The notes beneath the pieces are model-generated. The model did not search any database. It was not told the DNA's origin and saw only the letters and a list, made by a program, of their open reading frames with translations. This document shows, in pieces, positions 1-7,750 of a DNA stretch of 64,000 nucleotides (position 1 is its first letter; each line of letters begins with the position of its first letter). The stretch comes from Paracidovorax avenae ATCC 19860. Lineage in GTDB: Bacteria; Pseudomonadota; Gammaproteobacteria; Burkholderiales; Burkholderiaceae_C. The DNA is taken from contig NC_015138.1 in the NCBI RefSeq assembly GCF_000176855.2, positions 5,208,001 to 5,272,000 on the forward strand. Reading direction: 5' to 3'. A program made the translations under genes and the position numbers.

Positions 1-1247
1 AGAGCTTCTGCTCGGCCTCGGAGAGGCCGCTGGGCGCCTGCGTGGTCGGGATGATGGCGAAGTGATCGCTCACCTTGGCATTGTCGAAGATGCGCTTGCT
101 CGGGCGCACGTAGTTCTCGTCCAGCGCCTGCCGGGCATAAGGCGCGAGGTGGCGCATGCCGCTTGTGGCCAGCATGCCGAAGGTGTCCTTCGCCACCGGC
201 AGGTAGTCTTCCGGCAGGGCGCGGGAGTCGGTACGCGGGTAGGTCAGGGCCTTGTGGCGCTCGTACAGGCTCTGCGCCAGTGCCAGCGTGGTCTTGGCCG
301 AGAAGCCGAACTTGCCGTTGGCCTCGCGCTGCAGGCTGGTCAGGTCGAACAGCAGGGGCGAGGCCTGGGTGGTGGGCTTGCTTTCTTCGGTGACGGTGGC
401 GGCCTTGCCGCGCACGGCGTCGGCGATCTCGCGGGCGCGCTCGAAGCTCCAGACGCGGTCGGCGCGGGCTTCGGGGTCGTCGGCGACCTTCTTCCACTGC
501 GGGTCGAACCACTTGCCGAGGTATTCGCCGGCCTCGGCATGGAAGCCGGCGTGGATTTCCCAGTAGTCGCGGCTGACGAACTGGCGGATCTTCTCCTCGC
601 GCTCGACGACGAGCGAGAGCGTGGGCGTCTGCACGCGGCCCACGGTGGTGAGGAAGAAGCCCCCGTCGCGCGAGTTGAAGGCCGTCATGGCGCGCGTGCC
701 GTTGATGCCCACGAGCCAGTCGGCCTCGGAGCGGCTGCGCGCGGCGCTGGCCAGGCCCTGCATCTGCTGGTCGGAGCGCAGGTTGCCGAAGCCGTCGCGG
801 ATGGCCTGCGGGGTCATGGACTGCAGCCAGAGGCGCCGCACGGGCTTGTTCAGGCCGCCCTTGGCGCCGCCCGCGTACTGCTCGATGAGGCGGAAGATCA
901 GTTCGCCCTCGCGCCCCGCGTCACAGGCGTTGACGAGTTCGGTCACGTCCTTGCGGCGGGCGAGCTTGACCACCGCGTTCAGGCGGCTCTTGGTCTTGTC
1001 CACCGGCTTCAGGTCGAAGTACGGCGGGATCACCGGCAGGTGGGCGAAGCTCCACTTGCCGCGCTTGACGTCGAATTCCTCGGGCGCCTGGATCTCGACC
1101 AGGTGGCCCACCGCGCTCGTGACGACGTAGCGGTCGTTCTCGAAGTGGTCCTCGTGCTTGTCGAACTTGCCGGCCACGGGGGTGAGCGCGCGCACGATGT
1201 CCTGCGCCACCGACGGTTTTTCTGCGATTACCAGGGTCTTGGTCATT
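1..1247 (-). CDS. topB: DNA topoisomerase III, C-terminus cut by window edge
   Basis: Type IA topoisomerase that cleaves and passes single DNA strands, acting in decatenation and recombination-intermediate resolution. The N-terminus MTKTLVIAEKPSVAQDIV is the start of the Toprim domain. The acidic Toprim motif (DAGREGELIF) and the active-site motif YPRTDSR with the catalytic Tyr are both visible. The ATG at 1247 is the natural start because the Toprim strand begins immediately. About 415 residues lie in the window and no stop is reached, so the zinc-finger and C-terminal part lie to the left. It is divergent from the SET gene across a 114-bp spacer holding an alternating purine-pyrimidine tract. 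Family assignment is secure. Confidence 0.95.
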
Positions 1248-1293
1248 TTCTGTGGGGTCGGCCCCGGAGGGCGCTTCTACAATTCCGGTCTCT

Positions 1294-1336
1294 CGCGCGT
1301 ACACGCGCATGCACACGCGCGCCTGCGCATGTGTGC
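1294..1336. other. Alternating purine-pyrimidine (Z-DNA-prone) tract
   Basis: Bases 1294-1322 alternate strictly pyrimidine-purine for 29 nt, mostly CG and CA/TG steps. After a short break, 1324-1336 alternate for 13 nt more. Such tracts favour left-handed DNA under negative supercoiling. It lies in the divergent promoter region between topB and the SET gene. Whether it has a function is inference. Confidence 0.5.
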
Positions 1337-1361
1337 CTATTCAAACTAACAGAGTTTCGCC

Positions 1362-1916
1362 ATGCCCCGAACCGCCACGCCCGCCGCCGACCCTTCCGCC
1401 GCCAGGGGCGGCCGCCGCATCCAGGTGCGGCGCTCGGGCGTGCACGGCAAGGGCGTGTTCGCGGTGCAGGATATCGCCGAAGGCGAAGTGCTGATCGAAT
1501 ACACGGGCGAGATCATCAGCTGGCAGGAGGCCCAGGACCGCCACCCGCACGATCCGCTGCAGCCGAACCATACCTTTTATTTCCATGTGGATGAAGACCG
1601 CGTCATCGATGCCAACCATGGCGGAAATGCATCGCGCTGGATCAACCACAGCTGCGCGCCCAACTGCTACGCCGACGAACGCGACGGCCGCATCTTCATC
1701 ACCGCGCTGCGCAACATCCATGCGGGCGAGGAGCTGAACTACGACTACGGCCTGATCATCGACGAGCGCTACACCCCCAAGCTCAAGGCCGAGTACCCCT
1801 GCTTTTGCGGCAGCGCCAGCTGCCGCGGCACGCTGCTGGCGCCCAAGCGCGGCTGGGCGCCGCCGGGGCCCTCCGCGCCGCCGCCCAAGGCCGGCCGCAA
1901 GGGCGCACGCCGATGA
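1362..1916 (+). CDS. SET-domain protein-lysine methyltransferase
   Basis: A 184-residue protein that is nearly all SET domain. Visible are GKGVF (29-33), YTGE (47-50), the AdoMet/active-site motif RWINHSCAPNC (92-102) and EELNYDYG (123-130). A post-SET zinc cluster CFCG..SCRG (Cys147, 149, 154) follows. These residues are those of active protein-lysine N-methyltransferases. The substrate in bacteria is unknown; ribosomal or nucleoid proteins, or host proteins if it were exported, are possible. No signal peptide is seen. Its stop overlaps the birA start (ATGA), so the two are translationally coupled. Proline- and basic-rich C-terminal tail (about 165-184). Confidence 0.9.
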   Translation: MPRTATPAADPSAARGGRRIQVRRSGVHGKGVFAVQDIAEGEVLIEYTGEIISWQEAQDRHPHDPLQPNHTFYFHVDEDRVIDANHGGNASRWINHSCAPNCYADERDGRIFITALRNIHAGEELNYDYGLIIDERYTPKLKAEYPCFCGSASCRGTLLAPKRGWAPPGPSAPPPKAGRKGARR

Positions 1917-2764
1917 CCGGCACGGCGCAGCCGCTGCGCTGGCCCGCCGAGGCGGTGTGGGAGGCCGTGGCCCCGCTGCTGCCGGGCTTCACCGTCGAAG
2001 TGCTGCCGAGCATCGATTCCACCAACACCGAACTCATGCGCCGTGCGCGCGCAGGCCAATGCGAGCCCACGCTGCTCGTGGCCGAGGTACAGACGGCCGG
2101 GCGCGGGCGCCTGGGCCGCGCCTGGCAGAACGCCGCGGGCGATTCGCTCATGTTCTCGCTGGGCCTGCCGCTCGCGCCGGCGGACTGGTCCGGGCTGTCG
2201 CTGGCCGTGGGGGTCTCCATCGCCGAGAGCCTGCAGCCGGTGCCCCGGGCCGGCCAGCCCCGCCTGGGCCTGAAATGGCCCAACGACCTCTGGCTGGACG
2301 ATGGCCGCAAGCTGGGCGGCATCCTGGTGGAAACCGCCAGCCTCGTGGGCGCTGCCGGCGCCTGGGGTGGCGGCCGGCCGGACCGCGCCGCGCGCTACGT
2401 GGTGGCCGGGGTGGGCATCAACGTGCGGCCTCCGCCGGCCGAGGGCCTGTCCACGCCGCCCGGCAGCCTGCAGGAGATCGACGCCCGGCTCGACGCCCCC
2501 GCGGCACTGCTGCGCACCGTGCCGCCGCTGGTCGCGATGCTGCAGTCGTTCGAGGCCCATGGATTCGCACCGGTGCAGCCGCGCTTCCTGCAGCGCGACG
2601 TGCTGCGCGACCGCGACGTGGTCCTGAGCGACGGCACCGCCGGCACCGCGCAGGGCGTGGCCGCGGACGGGGCGCTGCTGGTGCGCACGGCCCAGGGCCT
2701 GCAGGCCGTGACCAGTGCAGAGATCAGCGTGCGGCCGGCCGGGCAGGCGCTGCCGCGGAACTGA
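1913..2764 (+). CDS. birA: Biotin--[acetyl-CoA-carboxylase] ligase
   Basis: Activates biotin as biotinyl-AMP and transfers it to the biotin carboxyl carrier protein of acetyl-CoA carboxylase. The 283-residue product has the biotin-binding signature STNTEL, the GRGRLGRAW nucleotide loop (residues about 62-70) and the KWPNDLW motif. The N-terminal winged-helix repressor domain of the E. coli enzyme is absent, so this is a ligase-only form. The start at 1913 overlaps the SET stop by 4 nt. Another ATG lies about 110 nt upstream in the same frame, but it falls inside the SET gene and precedes sequence unlike BirA. The SPOR gene follows after 15 nt. Confidence 0.93.
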   Translation: MTGTAQPLRWPAEAVWEAVAPLLPGFTVEVLPSIDSTNTELMRRARAGQCEPTLLVAEVQTAGRGRLGRAWQNAAGDSLMFSLGLPLAPADWSGLSLAVGVSIAESLQPVPRAGQPRLGLKWPNDLWLDDGRKLGGILVETASLVGAAGAWGGGRPDRAARYVVAGVGINVRPPPAEGLSTPPGSLQEIDARLDAPAALLRTVPPLVAMLQSFEAHGFAPVQPRFLQRDVLRDRDVVLSDGTAGTAQGVAADGALLVRTAQGLQAVTSAEISVRPAGQALPRN

Positions 2765-2779
2765 AAGGAGCCGTTCACC

Positions 2780-3523
2780 ATGCTGCGCGCCGCCGTCCTC
2801 GTCCTGCTGCTGGCCAATGCCGGCTACTACGCCTGGGCACAGGGCCTGCTGCGCGACTGGGGCCTCGCGCCGGCCGAACAGTCGGAGCCCCAGCGGCTGG
2901 AGCAGCAGATCCAGCCCGAGAACCTGCGCATCGGCCGACCGGTGTCCGGCGATGCGGCATCGGCGCCCGCGTCCCCGCCGCCGGCGGCGCCCTCTTCCTC
3001 TCCCACCCCGGCCAGCGAGGCATCCCACCCCGCCCCCGCCTCCGCGGGGCCGGCGCAGGCCGCGGCGGCCGACAGCACGGCCTGCCTGCAGGCCGGCCCG
3101 TTCGACGCGCGCCAGACCGAGGCGCTGCGCACGGCCGCCGCCGCCCTGCCCGCAAACAGCTGGAGCCTGGAACCCGTGTCGGTCGCAAGCCGGTGGATGG
3201 TGTACATGGGGCGCTTCGCCGACGAAGACGCGCTGGAGAAAAAACGCGCCGAACTGCGTGCGCGCAAGGTCGCCTACGACCGGCCGGGCCCTGCCCTGGA
3301 GCCGGGCCTGTCCCTGGGCCGCTTCTCGACCGAGGAGGCCGCCGAGCGGGCGCTGGCGGCGCTGGGCACGCAGGGCGTGCGCACGGCCCGGGTGGTGCAG
3401 GAGCGCTCGGACGCCACCGGCCATGTGCTGCGGTTGCCGGCGGCCACGCCCGCGCTGCGTGCCCAGGCCGAAACGCAGCTGCGCACGGCCCTCGCGGGCC
3501 GGCCACTGCGCAACTGCGGCTAA
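2780..3523 (+). CDS. SPOR-domain membrane protein
   Basis: A 247-residue protein with a short N-terminal membrane anchor (about residues 1-20) and a Pro/Ala/Ser-rich periplasmic linker (about 50-100). The C-terminal SPOR-like domain includes SRWMVYMGRF and LSLGRFSTEEAAERAL. SPOR domains bind denuded peptidoglycan glycan strands at division septa; that role is from the family. It has a Shine-Dalgarno-like AAAGGAG upstream and follows birA by 15 nt, so it is probably in the same transcript. Its stop overlaps the stop of the convergent LRR gene by 4 nt. Confidence 0.8.
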   Translation: MLRAAVLVLLLANAGYYAWAQGLLRDWGLAPAEQSEPQRLEQQIQPENLRIGRPVSGDAASAPASPPPAAPSSSPTPASEASHPAPASAGPAQAAAADSTACLQAGPFDARQTEALRTAAAALPANSWSLEPVSVASRWMVYMGRFADEDALEKKRAELRARKVAYDRPGPALEPGLSLGRFSTEEAAERALAALGTQGVRTARVVQERSDATGHVLRLPAATPALRAQAETQLRTALAGRPLRNCG

Positions 3524-5133
3524 TCTGCGGCAGCCCGGCCCGGAACTCGCGAGGCCTCCCATTGCGCCAGGCCCTCCGCCACCTGGTGCACCAGTTCCCG
3601 TGCGCCGTCCGGTGACCTGCCGTCCGAGAACATCATGGCATCGCACAGCTCGTCATCCCCCTCGGGCAGCCGCATGGGAGGCAGCCCCTGCCGCAGCAGC
3701 GCCCAATCCATCGCAAGCAAGGCAGCTGGCGCATTGCCGGCGGGCAGTGGGCGCAAGCTGACAAAGGCCCGGTAGAGCAGCGCGGCGCACTCGACGGCCG
3801 CGAGGGGATCGTCCCGGGAAAGCCGGCGCTCCAGCTGCGCGGCGATTTCCTCCATCTGGCCCCGCAACGACTGCACGGGGGGATAGCTGCGGAACGCCGC
3901 CACGGCGGGCTCGACACCGCCGCCTGCAGGCACGCGCTGGAACTCGTGCGAACGCAGGCTCGGCCCCGTCGATGGGCGGCCATTGGCAATCCAGCCCAGC
4001 TCGAGCAACGCATCCGCACTGAAAGGGCGCCCCGCCCCCACCCAGCCATCGACCAGGCGTGCGGCATCCTTCCACGACTGCGCCGTGGCCGTGCCGTCTG
4101 CGCGCTCCTGCAGGAACAACGCGAGCCGCGGCCCATCGTCGAACGCCGCGCCGGAGGCACCCTGCATGGCGGTGGCGCGGGATGCCACCGCACGCAGGCG
4201 GTCCGACAGCGCGGTGCGCTCGGCCTGGGTCCACGCGGGCGCGCGCAACAGTTGGGCCGTGAATTCGGCAGGCGTGCCCTGCAGTTTCACCCGGCAGGCA
4301 CCGGGCGCAGCGCTGGGGGGCACGGCGTGCAGCCGCGGATTGTGGGACAGGTCCAGCAGTTCCAGCGCCGGCAACGCGGCCACGGCAGCCGGCAATGTGG
4401 AAAAGCGGCAGTGGGACAGCAGCAACTGCCTCAGCCGTACAGCCTGTCCGATCTCCTGCGGCAACTCGCACAGTTCGAAATTCGCGGACAGGTCCAGCGT
4501 TTCCAGATGGGGCAACGCGAACAGCGCAGCAGGAACTTCGGTGACGAAGCTGTTGCGGACGGAGATGGCACGCAGGCCGGTGCATTGAGCAAGCACCTCG
4601 GGCAGGCGGTAGAACCCGGTGTTGTCGGAAAGATCGATCGTTTCCAGATGGTCCAGCCGCCCCAGTCCGGGGGGCAGCTCCGACAGCGCAAGACCACTGA
4701 GATCCAGCGCCGTGGAGCGCTGCGCATGGGCCTGCAGGATGCGGGCGGCGGCGTCTTCCCGCTGCTCGATGAAGCTTCCCTGGTGGTTCTGCGTGCCGGA
4801 TTGCCGTGAAAAGCTGCCGGCCATGCGCGACCAGAAACCGCCCTGGGGGGCCCGATGGGGGTCCGCGGCGCACCAATCACGCAGGGCCCGGCTCCACTCC
4901 CCGTGCCCGGCGTTCGGAGACCCCGCCCATCGGCCCCTGCGCAGGGCCCCCGCGCCTTCGCGCCCCGGCCCCGCATGCCGGGGCTCCAGTCCGGCCAGCC
5001 ATCCAGCGCTCCTCGCCCTGGAGGCCCCGGGTTCGCTGCGCGGGCTTGATCCTCCATTCACCTGGGACGGCCCGAAGGGATAGGAGCGCGTGCGTCGCGG
5101 TTCGGCAGTCGTCGTGATGCGGGAGGGAGTCAT
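3520..5133 (-). CDS. LRR protein with degenerate Fic domain, AvrAC/XopAC-like effector candidate (copy 1)
   Basis: A 537-residue protein. The N-terminal 110 residues are Ser/Pro/Arg-rich and lack a Sec signal, as in type III effectors. About five or six leucine-rich repeats run from residue 141 to 273. The C-terminal half reads as a Fic fold: a flap-like GRPSTGPSLRS (385-395), YPPVQ...M...L, DPLAAVECAALLYRAF, then RPLPAGNAP (461-469) and LLRQGLPP. The canonical motif is HPFxxGNGR, so the catalytic His is Arg461 and the final Gly-Arg is Ala-Pro. Length and order match Xanthomonas AvrAC/XopAC, a uridylyltransferase effector. The long start is favoured because WxxALxxWCxAD (80-91) is shared with the neighbouring paralogue. 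No PIP box was seen directly upstream; it may be co-transcribed across the 68-bp gap. Confidence 0.75.
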   Translation of the reverse strand: MTPSRITTTAEPRRTRSYPFGPSQVNGGSSPRSEPGASRARSAGWLAGLEPRHAGPGREGAGALRRGRWAGSPNAGHGEWSRALRDWCAADPHRAPQGGFWSRMAGSFSRQSGTQNHQGSFIEQREDAAARILQAHAQRSTALDLSGLALSELPPGLGRLDHLETIDLSDNTGFYRLPEVLAQCTGLRAISVRNSFVTEVPAALFALPHLETLDLSANFELCELPQEIGQAVRLRQLLLSHCRFSTLPAAVAALPALELLDLSHNPRLHAVPPSAAPGACRVKLQGTPAEFTAQLLRAPAWTQAERTALSDRLRAVASRATAMQGASGAAFDDGPRLALFLQERADGTATAQSWKDAARLVDGWVGAGRPFSADALLELGWIANGRPSTGPSLRSHEFQRVPAGGGVEPAVAAFRSYPPVQSLRGQMEEIAAQLERRLSRDDPLAAVECAALLYRAFVSLRPLPAGNAPAALLAMDWALLRQGLPPMRLPEGDDELCDAMMFSDGRSPDGARELVHQVAEGLAQWEASRVPGRAAAD

Positions 5134-5201
5134 GGCTGGTGAATCGAGAATGGAAGAACCGCGCGCGCGAGGCAGCCGCCGTCACACAGGCGCACCGTGG
5201 G

Positions 5202-6701
5202 CTAGTCAGCGGCGTCAACTGCGAGGCCGTGCTGCACCAGCCGCGCCACGAGCGCGTCCATGTGCCGGACGGTTTCCTGCAGCAGCTCTGCCGCCGCATC
5301 CGCTGCCGCGATGCCCGAAAACCGGAACAGGACCGCCGTGGGCAGGGCCGGGTCGTCGGGCAGCAGGACCGGCGGCAGGCCCTGCTCCTGCAGGGCCCAG
5401 TCCATGGCCGCGAGGGCCGTGGGCTCGTTGCCCTTGTGCAGCGGGCGGAGGACGACCAGGGCGCGGTAGAGCAGCACGGCACGCTCCATGGCGGACAGCG
5501 GATCGAGCGCCGCATCGGGCGCATCGCCCGCCGACAGCCAGGACTCGAGCGCCGCCAGCAGCGGCGGCAGCGCGCAGGGCGACGGCCGGCCCGCGCCGGC
5601 AGCCGCTCCGGCGCCCTGGGGGCCGGGCAGATCGTCGGCGTATTCCTGCGTGCGCAAAAGGCCCGTGCCGGACGGGCGGAAGTTGATGCGCCAACCCAGT
5701 TCCATGATCCGTGCGGTCGTCAGCGGATCCCCGTTGTCCAGCCACTCCGCGATGGCCTGGTGCGCGTCCTCGCAGGCTTCCTGCGTGCCCATGCCGTCGG
5801 TGCGCACCGCGAGCGACAGCCGGGCGCGCAGCAGGCCGACCTGGTCCGCGACACGGGGCTCCGCCCGCATCCGGGCCTGCAGCAGGGGCCACGCGCGGGC
5901 GATGGTGTCCATATGCTCCGCGAGCGTGCCGCGCTGGCGCGGCGTCAGCGGCAGGGGGCGCAGCAGGCCGGCGATGCCCTGCAGGGGCGTGCCTTCGAGC
6001 CGCAGGCGCGGGTCGTCCAGGCGCCATCCGGCGGGCAGCGCGCGCAGTTCCGCATTCTCCGAAAGGTCCAGAGTTTCCAGCCGGGGCAGCGAGACAATCT
6101 GCGGCGGCACCTCGGTGATGCCGCAGTGGCGCGCATCGATCGCCCGCAGCCCGCGGCAGCGGGCGAGCCGCTCGGGCAGCGCTCCCAGCCCCGGATTCCA
6201 GGAGATATCCAGCCGCTCCAGGATGTCCAGGGTTTCCAGGCCGGGCGGCAGGTCGGTCAGCCCCAGGCCGTGCAGGTCCAGCGCGGGGGCGCCTTCGGCA
6301 TGGGCGAGCAGCAGGCGGCCCACGGCGATCTCTCGCAATTCCAGGCCGCCCTGCGCGGCGCCGAACGCAGCGTCTCCACGCTCCAGGATCCGGGCCGCGG
6401 CCGCGGCGAACTCCCGGCAGCGGCCGGCGAACGCCTCGGCCCGCTCATCGCGGACGGCGCCCCTGCTCCGCCGCGCCGAAAAAAGGCCCCGCAACCCCTC
6501 GGAGGCGCCTCCCTGCCACGGCGGCTGCCGGGCCGCATCGGCCTCGCACCAGGCCTGCAGCGCCTCGTACCAGGCGTGCAGCAGGGGCGTGCCGGGGGAG
6601 GCTGCGGCCTGGCGTGCCGCAGCGAACGCCCCCCCGCGTTCCGGGGGCATGAAGGACAGGACGGAGGCGCCGAAAGGCGCCGTGAGCAGGGGCGAGGTCA
6701 T
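5202..6701 (-). CDS. LRR protein with degenerate Fic domain, AvrAC/XopAC-like effector candidate (copy 2)
   Basis: A 499-residue paralogue of the downstream gene. It has an effector-like N-terminus with the shared AWYEALQAWCEAD block (43-55), about four leucine-rich repeats (140-237) and a helical spacer. A Fic-like C-terminus follows: GLLRTQEY, DPLSAMERAVLLYRAL, RPLHKGNEP (419-427), LQEQGLPP. The Fic catalytic His is Arg419 and the terminal Gly-Arg pair is Glu-Pro. The start at 6701 lies downstream of a PIP box and -10 element that fit it; an upstream in-frame ATG falls inside the next gene. It could act as a host-target decoy or binder. It may also have a non-canonical activity, so catalysis should not be assumed. 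Confidence 0.75.
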   Translation of the reverse strand: MTSPLLTAPFGASVLSFMPPERGGAFAAARQAAASPGTPLLHAWYEALQAWCEADAARQPPWQGGASEGLRGLFSARRSRGAVRDERAEAFAGRCREFAAAAARILERGDAAFGAAQGGLELREIAVGRLLLAHAEGAPALDLHGLGLTDLPPGLETLDILERLDISWNPGLGALPERLARCRGLRAIDARHCGITEVPPQIVSLPRLETLDLSENAELRALPAGWRLDDPRLRLEGTPLQGIAGLLRPLPLTPRQRGTLAEHMDTIARAWPLLQARMRAEPRVADQVGLLRARLSLAVRTDGMGTQEACEDAHQAIAEWLDNGDPLTTARIMELGWRINFRPSGTGLLRTQEYADDLPGPQGAGAAAGAGRPSPCALPPLLAALESWLSAGDAPDAALDPLSAMERAVLLYRALVVLRPLHKGNEPTALAAMDWALQEQGLPPVLLPDDPALPTAVLFRFSGIAAADAAAELLQETVRHMDALVARLVQHGLAVDAAD

Positions 6702-6742
6702 GGCAGCGGGGCGGTGAAGGACATGGAAAGCGGCTCGCCTCC

Positions 6743-6804
6743 AATCTAGGGGGCGCCCCCTTCCCTGCTCCGCCCCCGTACGACGCGGTGTCGCGAAATG
6801 CGAA
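6743..6804 (-). promoter_or_regulatory. PIP (hrpII) box and -10 element for the LRR effector operon
   Basis: On the minus strand, 6804-6781 reads TTCG-N16-GTCG, which matches the HrpX/HrpB box TTCG-N16-TTCG at 7 of 8 defined positions. Exactly 32 nt further, TAGATT (6748-6743) fits the YANNNT -10 box, which in known HrpX promoters lies 30-32 nt from the PIP box. The predicted transcript would start about 35 nt before the ATG at 6701. Confidence 0.7.
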
Positions 6805-6841
6805 CCGCCCGCCACGACTCGCTGCGGTGCGCAGCGCCGCG

Positions 6842-7729
6842 TCAGCCGCCCGTGGGGCGCCGCGGATCGACCGTCAGCAGCCACTCCACGAGCGCGCGCA
6901 GGTCGGCCTGCAGGCGCGCGAAGCCCTCAGGGTGCAAGGCCAGCGTGTGCTCGTCCATGTAGAGGCGGCGGTTGATCTCCACCTGGATGCTGTGCCGGTC
7001 GCGGGCGGGGTCTCCGTACCGGCGCACGATCTCGACGCCCTTGTAGGGATGGTTGTAGTCCACCCCGTAGCCGCGCCCGCGCAGGAAGGTGCAGAGCGCC
7101 TGCGACAGCGCCGGGTCGGCGGTGGTGCCGTCGCGGTCGCCGATGACGAAGTCGGCGTGCACGAGGCCCGGATGCAGCGTGGCATGGCTGGCCGCGACGG
7201 AGGGCATCGAATGGCAGTTCAGGTGCAGGCTGTAGCCGTGCCGCGCATGCGCGGCCTCGATGGCCTGCTGCACCGCGGCATGGTAGGGCCGCCAGCAGCG
7301 CTCGATGCGCGCGCGCCCTTCGGCCACCGAGAGCGGCCGGTCATAGATGGGCAGGCCCTCGTCGGTGCATTTCCAGATGAGGCCCTTGCCGAGCCGCACC
7401 TTCTGCAGCACCGCCGGATCGGCGGTGACGGGGTCGGGCCACCCGGCATCGAAGAGCGTGGTGTCGATCTCCGTGGTGTCGCGGTTGGCGTCGAGGTAGA
7501 TCCGCGGAAAATGCGCCTCCACCCATGCGACGCCGAGGGCAGGCGCGAAGGCGTAGAGCTTTTCCACATGGGTGTCTTCCGCGCGCCGCAGCACGTCCCG
7601 GGCCAGCGCGGCGCGGAAGTCGTCGGGGTAATCCGTGCCGCTGTGCGGCGAATCGAGGACCAGGGGGGTGTTGCCGGGCACCACCGATACGGCGGCGGCC
7701 ACGGGGCTCATCGGCTGCGGGGCGGGCAT
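6842..7729 (-). CDS. N-formylglutamate amidohydrolase family protein
   Basis: Cytosolic amidohydrolase of the HutG/FGase type. Family members release formate from N-formylglutamate at the end of histidine degradation. The 295-residue product shows the metal-site motifs LDSPHSG (Asp, His), RDTTEID and LHLNCHSMPS, plus VDYNHPYKG and a QVEINRRLYMDE end that match this family. No hut genes are adjacent, so the physiological substrate could be another N-formyl amino acid. The gene lies 21 nt upstream of nothing on its own strand except the effector promoter region. It is 21 nt downstream of the Bug gene stop and probably shares its transcript. Confidence 0.85.
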   Translation of the reverse strand: MPAPQPMSPVAAAVSVVPGNTPLVLDSPHSGTDYPDDFRAALARDVLRRAEDTHVEKLYAFAPALGVAWVEAHFPRIYLDANRDTTEIDTTLFDAGWPDPVTADPAVLQKVRLGKGLIWKCTDEGLPIYDRPLSVAEGRARIERCWRPYHAAVQQAIEAAHARHGYSLHLNCHSMPSVAASHATLHPGLVHADFVIGDRDGTTADPALSQALCTFLRGRGYGVDYNHPYKGVEIVRRYGDPARDRHSIQVEINRRLYMDEHTLALHPEGFARLQADLRALVEWLLTVDPRRPTGG

Positions 7730-7750
7730 CGGCGGGCTCCGTTCATCGGG

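Noticed and set aside
5134..5260. PIP box for LRR copy 1
   Set aside because: No TTCG pair on the minus strand in the gap or the adjoining end of copy 2.
6842..7729. Histidine-utilisation gene hutG
   Set aside because: The family fits, but no other hut gene is present, so a specific gene name is not justified.
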